This document shows, piece after piece, positions 46,428-55,963 of a stretch of DNA of 64,000 nt. The first letter of the stretch is position 1; each line of letters starts with the position of its first letter. A model generated the notes under the pieces. It made no database searches and was not told the origin of the DNA. It worked only from the letters and a program-made list of their open reading frames with translations. The DNA lies in contig CM065880.1 of the NCBI GenBank assembly GCA_033439255.1, positions 1,736,001-1,800,000 on the forward strand. Direction: 5' to 3'. Source of the DNA: Hericium rajendrae (taxonomy: Eukaryota > Basidiomycota > Agaricomycetes > Russulales > Hericiaceae). Made by a program: the position numbers and the translations under genes.

Positions 46428-47600
46428 ATGGCTAATACATACGAACATCTTACTCGTGAGTCCTCCGTTTGTTGAGAGAGCTCATTTGAATTGATCTATT
46501 TTCTTGCAGAGGAGCAGGTCGACTTCTTCATGGAGAATGGCTACGTCGTAGTCAAAAACGCCTTCTCCAAGGAGACAGCCGACGAGTGGACGAAGGACGT
46601 ATGGGTCCGTCTGGGCATGGATCCGAATGACAAGAGTACCTGGACCAAGGACCGCATCCACATGCCCAAGCACAAGGAAGAACGCGTCGCGACGTTCGCG
46701 CCCAAGGTCTGTCATTCTATGTCTGAAGCACATTGAGGATCGAGGTCTGATATTAGATCAGGCTTGGGAGATCATGAAGGAACTGCTTGGTGGGGAAGAT
46801 CGTATCGACACGGCAAGCAGCACATGGGGCGACTCGTTCATCGTCAACCTTGGGGCGCCGGAATATGTAGGCGCGATGCCAGCCGAGCCTCAGAACCTGA
46901 TTAACTGGCACGTCGACGGTGACTTTTTCGTAAGCCATAGACATTGAATCTGGTATAGGACACAGACCAATGCCTTCATATTTAGGTGCACTTCCTCGAC
47001 TCTCCCGAGCAAGCCTTGCTCGTTATCCCTCTCTACACAGACATCAAGCACAACGGCGGTGCCACATACATCTGCACAGACGGACTGGATAAGATCGCCA
47101 ACTACCTCAGCGAACACCCCGAAGGCGTCCTTCCCACCGGCCTCTCGTTCACGCCCTCCACCTCGACGTACGAGAACCACCCCGACCACCCGCAGTACTG
47201 GTCGCATCTCGAAGAAGTCAAGAAATGCAACAAGTTCGTCGAGCTGACCGGCGAGGTCGGGGACGTCGTCCTCATGCACCCGCTCATGCTGCACTCTGCC
47301 TCCAAGAACCACATCCGTCTTCCGCGCATCATCACCAACCCCCGGGTTGCACTTCGCCAGCCATTCAACTTCAACCGCGAGAACCCGGACGACTACAGCC
47401 TGGTGGAGAAGAAGACGCTGAAGGCGCTTGGCGTAGACAGGTTTGAATTCAAGGCGACTACTGAACGCAGAGCGGTCGTGCCCCAGAGGGTGATCTTGCA
47501 GCGGCAGATGCTGGAGGAGGAAAAGAAGAGGTTGGCGGAGTTGGAGAAGAGTAGGAACAAGGTCGACGTCTCGGCGGCACAGCCTATCGCAGTGGCTTGA
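46428..47600 (+). CDS. Phytanoyl-CoA dioxygenase (PhyH)-like Fe(II)/2-oxoglutarate oxygenase
   Basis: Exons 46428-46455, 46510-46706, 46762-46929 and 46986-47600, 335 residues. The double-stranded beta-helix oxygenase core shows the facial triad: WHVDGDF (His125, Asp127) and the distal His in VLMHPLMLHSAS (His229, or His234). An Arg in LPRIITNPRVALRQPF is placed to bind 2-oxoglutarate. The N-terminus QEQVDFFMENGYVVVKNAFS is the classic PhyH opening. A charged coiled coil (RQMLEEEKKRLAELEKSRNK) forms the tail. No peroxisomal signal at the C-terminus (PIAVA), so it is probably cytosolic. Fungal members act on small molecules of mostly unknown identity. The TATA box and C-rich codons in exon 4 suggest strong or inducible expression. 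Confidence 0.9.
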
Positions 47601-48039
47601 CCTGGATATGCGCTGTCAGAACGGAATTCTGTACTCTTACGACTCTACGATTCGAGATGGTTGGTATATGAATTTTGTTCAATTATACCTAATTTTTCTT
47701 GTGAGGGTAATCATCGCGACGCGACGCGAGACCTTGGCATTGAACCACATGCATGTGACTGCCTGAGGAGCGCGTAATTCTACATACTTCCTGTGTCTCT
47801 TTTGTGTGCGCGACTTCATAAGAGAGACTACTTGAAAGAGTCGAGAGACGTCCGACATGCACCGCTCGCGTGGATTTTCGTGAATCGTGATGATGATCGT
47901 CTTTCGAACACGATGACGAGTTAGTCGCGTGCTGTGTAGCAGATGTATTTAATCATGGGACTGAATTCTGATCAAAATCCTGACCACGCTGAGTGTCAGA
48001 CCATCGCATACTAAAGTACGCATGGTTAACGCCGCGGGT
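47601..48039. other. Tail-to-tail intergenic region with a dispersed short repeat
   Basis: 3' flanks of two convergent genes. Contains GTCTTTCGAACACGATGACG... near 47897-47935, a diverged relative of the hairpin next to the SSF1 gene. Confidence 0.5.
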
Positions 48040-49815
48040 TCACCAATAGCTTGAAGTGGACGACGGCGGATCGCAGTGAACAACTCTTGCTAGACCCCTG
48101 GACACAATATCGTCCCGCATTTCCTTCGTATGCCAGGCCGACCCCAGGTCCAGCACCTGGAGGAACACATTTCTCCGCTTCCGCTCCTCCAAAACCTGGA
48201 AAAGCACCTCCACAAGCTCAAGATTTCCATGCGGTCTGCCGAGCTTGAGGATCTCCAACTTTGGAAGAAATATTGGGCGTTGGTCAAGGCCACTTCCTAG
48301 AGCTTTGATGAACGGCAAAGTCGCCTTGCCAAGGCGGACCTCCCGCAGCTCAGTGCAGTGGCCCAGAGCGCGCACCCATCCGTTCTGGGAGACGCGCTCG
48401 AAACCGTGGATGAATATTCTCTGGAGGGTGTTGGATAGAGGAAGGGCTGAAAGGATTGTCTGAGGAATGCATCCTAGTGAATACAGAGAGCGTTTGGAGG
48501 GACAAAATTCGATGTTGAATATGTCGTCGTCGCTCTTGCGATTACCCCAGAAGTCGCTTTTAGGCTCGCTATGAGCATCTCCGGCCGGCGCGCATATCCG
48601 TATCGAGTGAAACATTGCCGACCTGATTTCGAGTGTGTGTATGGGGCGCCCTGCGTCATTTGACCTGGAGCAATACTTGGTAAGAAAAGGAAGTAGTACG
48701 GCGATGGCGGTGGATGTGCGACCGGACGGAAGACGGCAGAAAAGATGCAACGATTCGAGGCGGGGGAGCTGAAGCGCATCCATGAGCTGCATGCATCCAA
48801 GGAAAGGACCCGACAGGGTAAGACGGGTCAGCCATGATAGCATTGTGATCCTCGGAGAGCCGTGCGGCTGCATATGATCATAAATAGGAATAACACCCTC
48901 AAGTCGCAGCTCTTCGAGCATTGGCATGCCGTCGAGGATGTCGAACAGTATCTCCAGTTTGGGGATGCGATTGTCTGGATTCGGCAGGTTTTGGTCGATG
49001 AGAGGACCGTTCGCGACGGGCTCCAATTCCGACTGATCCTCTGGCCAATCGTTATCGCGGTGTAAGTCTTGCAGCAAAATGGGCTCAGATGACCGAGGTG
49101 CGCTCATCATCACGTCCACTATGAACACGCGCATGTGAGACGCGCCGTCAAGGATCGGGGCATCCCAGTCCAGGAATGCGCCGAAGAATGACAGATTGCG
49201 TAGCTGCGGGGCGTGCCCGAGAAACATCTCTCGAGGTAGAATAGAGCCCCTTTCCATTACCAGGAATACCGTCTCCATCATAGGCGCCGACAGGAGAAGG
49301 AGGGACTTGAAACGTTCCCGGCTTATGGCTTCCAGACCGGTGAAATTGACATCGATTGTCGCGACACGCCCGAAATGCGCGGAAAGCAGCTCATACGCGT
49401 GCTCGCTGCCTGGCTCGCTGAGACTCCGGATATACAGCGGGGCGGAATGCGAGCGCGAAATCATCTCTTCAGCCCACCGCCGCCCAAGCCAGAACTGGAT
49501 GTCGCCCCAGAGGCAGCCGTTTGCGAGTGCGACGTCCCGCCACATCCGGCATACGCGCGTTACTTTAAACCAGATGAATCGTGCGATGACGTGTACTGGC
49601 AATGGGGGCGAGGGCGGCTCGAGGGCGGCTAGGAAGGCGAAGATCCGGGACAGAACCTCGAAGGGGAGCGTGCATGATAAGACGTTGCTGTTAATGTAAG
49701 CTCTTGGGATATGTTGGTATAGACCAAGAGCACGGAGTCGGTCGATGATATCCTGAGTATCTCGTTCTGCGGCGCTGATAGGTTCGTATACAAGGAGTGG
49801 GCCCGAATCTGCCAT
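48040..49815 (-). CDS. F-box protein with leucine-rich region
   Basis: Single exon, 591 residues, starting MADSGPLLVYEPISAAER; an in-frame upstream GTG is unlikely to be used. Predicted coiled/helical lead (AERDTQDIIDRLRALGLYQH) typical of Agaricomycete F-box proteins. The F-box is TLPFEVLSRIFAFLAAL and VCRMWRDVALANGCLW (about residues 45-115). LRR-like units follow (LRNLSFFGAFLDWDAP, LEELRLEGVIPIYD, LESLHLFCRLPSG, LREVRLGKATLPF, LEILKLGRPHGN). No acidic tail, unlike the other two F-box genes here, so it belongs to a different subgroup. Likely an SCF substrate receptor of unknown target. Confidence 0.88.
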   Translation of the reverse strand: MADSGPLLVYEPISAAERDTQDIIDRLRALGLYQHIPRAYINSNVLSCTLPFEVLSRIFAFLAALEPPSPPLPVHVIARFIWFKVTRVCRMWRDVALANGCLWGDIQFWLGRRWAEEMISRSHSAPLYIRSLSEPGSEHAYELLSAHFGRVATIDVNFTGLEAISRERFKSLLLLSAPMMETVFLVMERGSILPREMFLGHAPQLRNLSFFGAFLDWDAPILDGASHMRVFIVDVMMSAPRSSEPILLQDLHRDNDWPEDQSELEPVANGPLIDQNLPNPDNRIPKLEILFDILDGMPMLEELRLEGVIPIYDHMQPHGSPRITMLSWLTRLTLSGPFLGCMQLMDALQLPRLESLHLFCRLPSGRTSTAIAVLLPFLTKYCSRSNDAGRPIHTLEIRSAMFHSIRICAPAGDAHSEPKSDFWGNRKSDDDIFNIEFCPSKRSLYSLGCIPQTILSALPLSNTLQRIFIHGFERVSQNGWVRALGHCTELREVRLGKATLPFIKALGSGLDQRPIFLPKLEILKLGRPHGNLELVEVLFQVLEERKRRNVFLQVLDLGSAWHTKEMRDDIVSRGLARVVHCDPPSSTSSYW

Positions 49816-50358
49816 GAGATCTATTAGGAGCACCCGGGTATGATGACAATAGGTCCTGTGTCGGCAGGACTGTTAGTGTTTGGCCAGTTGCTCGCCGACA
49901 TCGTGCAGGTACAGTATATGTGCTCACCAATACTGTGATATTGCAAATTTAACGGTTCGCTATGCCCCTTCCTTAGATGAATACTCTTCGCGATGCGACA
50001 CTGATGCGACCGGCAGGTGAAAGTTATGACGAGCTTGCCACTGCCAGTGATCGATTGAAGGAACGCGTAATCATGCTGACTCTCGCGCTCTTGACGCGTT
50101 GACGAGTCGGACGACCTCCGACCTGATTGCGACTGACTTGCACCCTCATGCACCGCATATTTTGGTAAATCCAACGGTTTGAAAGGGATATAATCTCATA
50201 ACTTACTAGTAATGTCATCACTGACTTCTGACTGTCTTTCCGTCTCACGATTCAGCCAGGATCATCGACCGCGGGCGACCCTTTTCTAACACCTACTCAA
50301 CATACGCTCACGATCAAGCAGACTCATCATTTCCCGCGGAACGTGCTTCTCTTGCGAC
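49816..50358. other. Divergent promoter region, F-box / ZIP
   Basis: 543 bases between two outward-facing start codons. No RNA gene, TATA box or repeat that I can support. Confidence 0.55.
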
Positions 50359-51543
50359 ATGCAGTCGTTCATCTCCGTGCTATTTCTCGCAGGACTTCTT
50401 GGCCTGACCTCCTTTGGTTTCGGCATGCTCCCTTTGTCCTTCTCTTACTCTGGTACGTAGTACCCTGCTCATAGATGTGCATGTAAGTTCATCCTTGAAC
50501 GTAGGAAAACGTCTGTCCCAGCTTTCGGCGCTTGGAACTGGCCTGCTGCTCGGGACCGCTCTGGGGGTTGTGATACCTGAGTACGTCCGTGAGTTTGCAT
50601 TGTACATTCACGTTATCGGGAAGTCAACGTCCTGCACTATTCACAGGGGGATAGAGACCCTTAGCAACTCAGCCAAAGGATCTCACATTCCCATATCGAC
50701 AATAGCTTTGTCTCTGATCATCGGGTTTTCTGCCATGCTCGTTGTCGAGCAGTTGAGCTCATCTCACGCCCATGAATCCCCACTCCCACGAACGAGCAGT
50801 CCCAAAACGCGCTCTCCGAAGTCGCGCGATGATGTAGACGTCCAATTTGACGTTGAACTCGGCGCGTTTGATGAGGAGACTGGCGCTTCTTCAAATGCAG
50901 GCAACGTGTCCCCGGTCCGCAGGTACACCGTCGAGGAAGAGGGAAAGCAGATAGGCTATCCGCTCACCGTTGGCCTCGTACTCCACGGCATAACAGATGG
51001 CCTTGCGCTTGGTGTATCTTCATTATCCACAGACTCTACGGGCGGCGATTTGTTTGTTGTTGTCTTCATTGCGCTTGCTGTACACAAAGGTTGGTCGGCT
51101 CATGCTCGGCGGCATAATTATTCATAGCTGACATTTTCCACAGCGCCAACTGCATTGGCATTTACCACAACTTTGTTGTCCACTTCGCTTTCTCGTGCCG
51201 AATGTAAGAAGCACCTCATCATCTTTAGCTCTTCCACGCCAGTCGGCGCTATCGCTGCCTATGGACTTTTCTCGTTCCTCGGGATCAGTGACATGTATAA
51301 AGTGGGTGTCGCCCTGCTCGTCTCAGTAGGTGTATCTGGATCTGCTTTCATTTCCAGTCCACTGATTCATGCCATCTGGTCCAATAGGGTGGCAGTTTTC
51401 TGTATGTAGCAACTGTGTTGCAACCAGTGTCGCATCATACCACCTCATCAGAGGATGTGGGCAAAATGCACCGGACCTTGTTACTTCTCTTTGGTATATT
51501 CGCACCATTTGTCCTCAGTACGATGTTCGAGCATGGTCACTAG
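50359..51543 (+). CDS. ZIP-family zinc transporter (SLC39A9-like)
   Basis: Exons 50359-50452, 50505-50580, 50647-51089, 51144-51325 and 51388-51543; 316 residues. About eight membrane helices. Helix 1 is SVLFLAGLLGLTSFGFGM, then GKRLSQLSALGTGLLLGTALGVVIPEGIE, a signature of the ZIP9 group. A charged cytosolic loop follows (residues about 110-165, with SHAHES and DVDVQFDVELG). The metal-path helices are LVLHGITDGLALG (His and Asp in helix 4) and VFIALAVHKAPTALAF (His in helix 5). The last helices end ATVLQPV and LLLLFGIFAPFVL, with C-terminus MFEHGH. Imports Zn2+ or moves it into the cytosol from Golgi/endosomes, by analogy with ZIP9. Confidence 0.92.
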
Positions 51544-51975
51544 ACGGAATGATATTCGACGATAGCCTTCAACCTTGCTCGGCTGCTGCATGGGGTACCT
51601 GAAATTAAACCTACGCTAGCACCATGGTTGTCTTTCCTTTCTTTTACGCACACCCACACGAAGCATTGGAATTAGCCAGGACTGTGTACCTCACTTTGTA
51701 CCTCGTCTCTTATTAGTCTCCGTAGCTGACCTCAGACAGAAGACAATCGTTCTGTTTGTTGAGCCTCGTCTCTTTCCATCTCCCGCAAAGAGTTTGAAGT
51801 GCTCGACACAAATGCTGCTCACGTGGAAGGTGCACTGCTTAGACAGACCCGGAAGGACGGACGGCACCTTATACTTCCTCACCTCGACTACATCATATTC
51901 TATTTCTCAAACTCGGTCTGTTCATCTATCGTCCGTCAGCAACAACTTCCAGTGGCATCAGCTCGAACGAAGGCA
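51544..51975. other. Intergenic region, promoter of the capping enzyme gene
   Basis: Tandem gene spacing of 432 bases; nothing recognised. The frame is open for some 180 bases upstream of the chosen ATG, but that stretch reads like a leader. Confidence 0.5.
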
Positions 51976-53159
51976 ATGAGCAGCCGCGGATCTGTACAAT
52001 ACGCATCCGGGTCCGAATCAGACGCAGATCTCCGCCGTCCCCCAAAACGCGCTCGCCACTCCTCTCCGCACGACAGACCCAACGGTAATGGATACGCGTC
52101 AATGCCGCCCACAGTACCCCCTCTCTCATTGTCTATTCTCGGGGTCGAACCTCTGGACGAATTCATCCGCGAAGTTGCCGACTTTGTGCACCACACGATC
52201 ACGACACGTCCCCCGGAGTTGCAGGGCCAGGTGGAAGTGGAGGCCAAGATTGGCGTCTTGAGGGAGAAGGTGTCTGGGCAGAGACTTGGGTTGCCCATTC
52301 TTGTTGAAACCAGTGCGTAACTCCGTCAACGAACGCCGTGTTGATGTCTCATTATGCGCGCAGTCCTTGCACCAAAAGCAACAGACTGCAGGTTTGAATC
52401 CAACATGTCTGCAGTGCGGTTCAGCAATATCCTCTCTTGTCCGGACGCTGACGATGCGTAAAGGCACAGCATAAACATTTCAACACCCTCCTTAACGATC
52501 TGAAAGCGAGGTCCGACCAGCCGGGCCATCCATCCTCACCGCTATCTTACACACATCTTCGTCTCGTAGACTCGTTTTTTGCTCCCGAGAACCCACGGGA
52601 TCGGGACAAGATACGAGTGACGCGAGATGAGAAGACCGGCGAGGTCGTCGAGTGTCTGAAGAAGGTGAGGCTGGCAAACCTGGACATCTACAGTCCAAAA
52701 CGTGCCGCCGACTGGCGAATAAGTGTGAATATCGAAGTGCCGGGTGCGTACGCCTCCTTTGACGCTGGCAGCCTCAAACTCACGCTGTTCTGGATGCGCT
52801 TCAGTGGCCCATCCATTGGGCTCGCCTACGCACACTCGTCGAAAGGATCGGATCAGCTATGCACATGAGGAGTTCCGGATTGACCTCACGCAAGTGGGAT
52901 CTAGTGCAGGGCCTATGCAACAGGCAAGCCATTTCTACAGCAGTTGTCGGTGCCCATGCTTATTTTCTGCATTCAGGCTGAGCTTCTACACGAGCTGGAA
53001 GTCGAATTTGCTCATCCAGCGGTACTGTTAGCAACCGCAGCAAAACGAAATGACCCCAACGTTTCTGAGCATGAAAGCTCCGCTTTCGACGAGCTTATCC
53101 GTGCATTTGTTAACAACGCACGAATACTGGTTCGAAATGCGGGGGACGGCTGGCAGTGA
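51976..53159 (+). CDS. mRNA-capping enzyme beta subunit (polynucleotide 5'-triphosphatase)
   Basis: Fungal-type metal-dependent RNA triphosphatase (Cet1/Pct1 family, triphosphate tunnel fold). It removes the gamma phosphate of nascent mRNA before guanylylation. Exons 51976-52312, 52364-52413, 52464-52743, 52805-52923 and 52977-53159; 322 residues. Tunnel strands are seen in order: VEVEAKIGVL (metal-binding Glu pair), RFESNMSAAQHKHFNTLLN, KIRVTRDEKTGEVVECLKKV, DWRISVNIEVPV, RRKDRISYAHEEFRIDLTQV and the second metal motif LHELEVEF. The N-terminus is disordered with PPKRARHSS. The fourth intron (52924-52976) starts GCAAGC, another apparent GC-AG intron. Animals use an unrelated enzyme, so this is a fungal hallmark. 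Nuclear, bound to the RNA polymerase II tail with the guanylyltransferase. Confidence 0.93.
52924..52976 (+). other. GC-AG intron
   Basis: A 53-base intron, CAG|GCAAGC ... CATTCAG|GCT. Only this border joins DLTQVGSSAGPMQQ to AELLHELEVEF in frame; the nearest GT donor gives the wrong phase and a 27-base intron. Confidence 0.65.
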
Positions 53160-54012
53160 CATCTTTATAGTATGATATTATGTATAGAGGCTAAGGTGTA
53201 CAGGCTTTTTCTCAGGGAATCAGAAAACAGAATGTCCGCGTTCCATGCCTGCTCGCTTCAGACAGAGGCTTATGCGAGGCCTGCCACGATTGTTCTGTCT
53301 TCAAGATCCCAGTTTCAGACCAGTGAGTTTTGTGTTCTCTGCTGCGTGGTTCTGCCTTCAGTGTTGCATCGCTGTATTCAACATCTAAAGCCTTCTGATC
53401 GACAATGGAATAAGTCTGGAGACCACCGTAGTCTGCAGTGCTGCGTAGTTCCCGGCATCATTCAAAGCCATTGTCGGAATTCAGCTCCGTGCACGTTGTC
53501 GCTTTCAGTTGTCCGTGCTTCCCTCATGAATCTTCAAGCTTCAAGTTCAAGGCGCGTATGCTGTTCAAGGCGCGTATGCTGTTGCCGGGATGGCGGTGGA
53601 GATGGCGGTCGCTGACTGGGTGTCCGTCTTGGTTTTATATCGTCGCGACTGAGCGGCGAAAGGTCGGGATTTCCGAGAAGACACCTCAAGGGCAACGTGG
53701 CCGTCACCATATTGCTAGAGAGGATGGCACTGACTTGATAAAGGCTTCGTGCTGTCCTTCAGTTTCGGGTCCTTCTCTCTGACGCTTTCAGGTCATACGC
53801 AAAGGAGATAGAAATATTTGCGCATCTCACATCTCACAGATAAAGGCATAAGAAAAATCATGAAGAACGGTGCAGCTTAGCGTGGAGAAATTGGGGACGT
53901 ATGTGCTGTTGATAGAGGGATGATGTAGGGTATGGTCGGAATAGAGACGACAACGTTCAACATACAGGGCAGTGGCAGCATGCACCATTATTATAGGACA
54001 AGGTAAGGATTA
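53160..54012. other. Tail-to-tail intergenic region
   Basis: 3' flanks of convergent genes. An 18-base direct duplication (AAGGCGCGTATGCTGTTC-type) lies near 53549-53582. The 147-codon open frame at 53172 has no protein character and is rejected. Confidence 0.55.
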
Positions 54013-55839
54013 TTAGACACCAGCAACCTCAATTTGGTCTCCATCTTCCAAATCAGCCTCAGAAATCGGTGCATCAGGATCCATCCTCTCGCCATCAATC
54101 ATAAGTCTGGGACCACCGCCCACACTCTTCCTCCTGCTCTTTCCTTCTGGATGCTTATCTGCAAGACCAGTGCGCTTCAGGAAGGCCTTGACAATGGCCC
54201 CACATGTTGTTGTCGGACGGACAGTCAGCGTTACGTCCTTCGTTGAAGCGGAGCGAACTACAAGCTTGAAAGTATCGTCTTCAACCGCTGCAACAGACTC
54301 GACATCCGAGTCTGAATCTTCATCGCCACCTGGATCAGCTGAAGGAGAGCGGCCCCGGGCATTGTCGTGGTCTGTAGGCTGCGAAGGCCTGTCATATTTA
54401 TGTTGGCGAATGTACTCAAACGTCGCTTTATCGCATGCCTCTGGAAGAAACGGGGTTTAGAATCACCCTAACATCGACTTACAACGATAGAGACCCACCC
54501 ATCTCAGCTTCAGCCCAAACTTGAAGGCTGTGGGGTGTAGCGGATGCAAAGACGCGTGAACCACCAAAAGTTAGGATGACGTTATCTGAGAGGACGCTGG
54601 CCATATCAGCGACTTCCTCAACGAGCGCGGTAAAGTTATGGTGCTGTGAGCATAACAAGATCAATTTAAGAGTAAGGTAATTGTAAAAAGGATAACATAC
54701 CCGTTTTAATTTGAAGCCCCAAACCTCTGGTTGCGCGGCCGTGTTCAGCGGATGAGGACGCCATGTGACCTTGATGGTAACATCCTCTGGGCCACCTCCT
54801 CGATTATGCGCCGTGCCTCCATCCATATCATCAGAGGAACGAGCCCTCTGTTCCCTTGCAGCACGAGCAATCGTCTCCAGCTCTGGATCAAGGACTATGG
54901 TGTCCGTTGATTCATCTGCGGCGGATTCATTCACGACCGTTGGCATTACTTGGGGAGCGTCCAATTGTAAGGTTTGTCTAATCACGGATCGACATCAGTG
55001 AGAATACACCGGGAGCGACTGGACTATCACATATCGACGAGACGCACCTTACGACATTCCGCGCTTTCTGAATTTGCAGGAAGGAGAGTTCGGGTGGTGG
55101 TGTAAGGGATTTGGAGCGGCTACGCGACCGCTTTCCGCTCCGACCGTCTGTTGCATTTGGATTACTTCTTTTTCCAGACCCTTCGATAACTTCGAGTTCG
55201 TCATCGGAATCGGATGAGAGAAGCCTGAGGCACAAGAAACGGATGAATAAAGGTTACCAAATGATGATCAAATCGAAAGAGGTTGCCAGTAACAGAAGCT
55301 TGGATGAGCCCATCTGCTGTGTATGCATCGCATATACTAGCATAGCATATACTGGCATGACCTGCACCTGGCAAGACGATCTACTGTTCCTCGATATATG
55401 AAGACTCACGAGACGCTGCCCGTCCTTGTCCAGTTAGGAAGACCATTTGTGGCTTTCTTGCCAGGCTTGTTCTTCTTACGAGGAGATGAACCTCCAGGTT
55501 GACCCCAATCGACCTCGGCGTCTGAGCTTGCATCAGGTGTCTGAGCCTCTTCCTCTGTGAAGATGATCGTCAGGCGCGATATGATTCCATTTGTACCAAG
55601 ACTGTACCTTTTTCCCGAAGGTCGATCTTCTTCCAGTCGTTAACTGTTCGATTGCGGTTCTTCAAGAAGAACATATCCTCTTCATCTAGCTCCTGTTCTC
55701 GAGCACTCTTTGGTTGAATAGATGTAGTTCCACCAGTTGAGCTAGAAGATGGTCCTGGAGGTAGTGTGGGCGGGGCATTGCTAGCCTGGGGATTTGCAGG
55801 GCGCGGTTTGGGGCGGGGGCGAGGACGCGACTGGGACAT
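54013..55839 (-). CDS. Rad60/Esc2/NIP45-like protein with SUMO-like domains
   Basis: Genome-stability factor of the Rad60-Esc2-Nip45 family, which carries tandem SUMO-like domains and works with the SUMO pathway and Smc5/6. It starts MSQSRPRPRPKPRP at 55839. A disordered acidic/basic N-terminus follows, with EEDMFFLKNRNRTV and SSDSDDELEVIEGSGKR, a SUMO-interaction-type motif. Two ubiquitin-fold regions follow: EDVTIKVTWRPHP...NVILTFGGSRVFASATPHSL (54500-54800) and FKLVVRSASTKDVTLTVR...PRLMIDGERMDPDAPI...DGDQIEVAGV (54016-54290). The protein ends without the Gly-Gly of true SUMO, as expected for the family. At least six exons, about 450 residues. Head-to-head with the GCFC gene, 124 bases between start codons. 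Confidence 0.87.
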
Positions 55840-55963
55840 GGCAGAGAATAACGTGTGAGCGTGGGAATAATCGCGCGTCGCGCGTCTTTGAAATCACGCG
55901 CCTGCTTGTTCTTCGACTCCTTATCCTGGTCCACTCGTCCACCACAACCGTGACCTTGCACGC
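55840..55963. promoter_or_regulatory. Compact bidirectional promoter
   Basis: Only 124 bases separate the start codons of the Rad60-like and GCFC-like genes, so promoters and both leaders overlap. CGCGCGTC/CGCGCGT motifs lie near the middle (about 55872-55880). No TATA box. Confidence 0.65.

Noticed and set aside
53172-53615. 147-codon plus-strand open frame
   Set aside because: Cys/Ser-rich, includes a direct duplication, sits in the 3' flank of the capping gene; no protein-like features.
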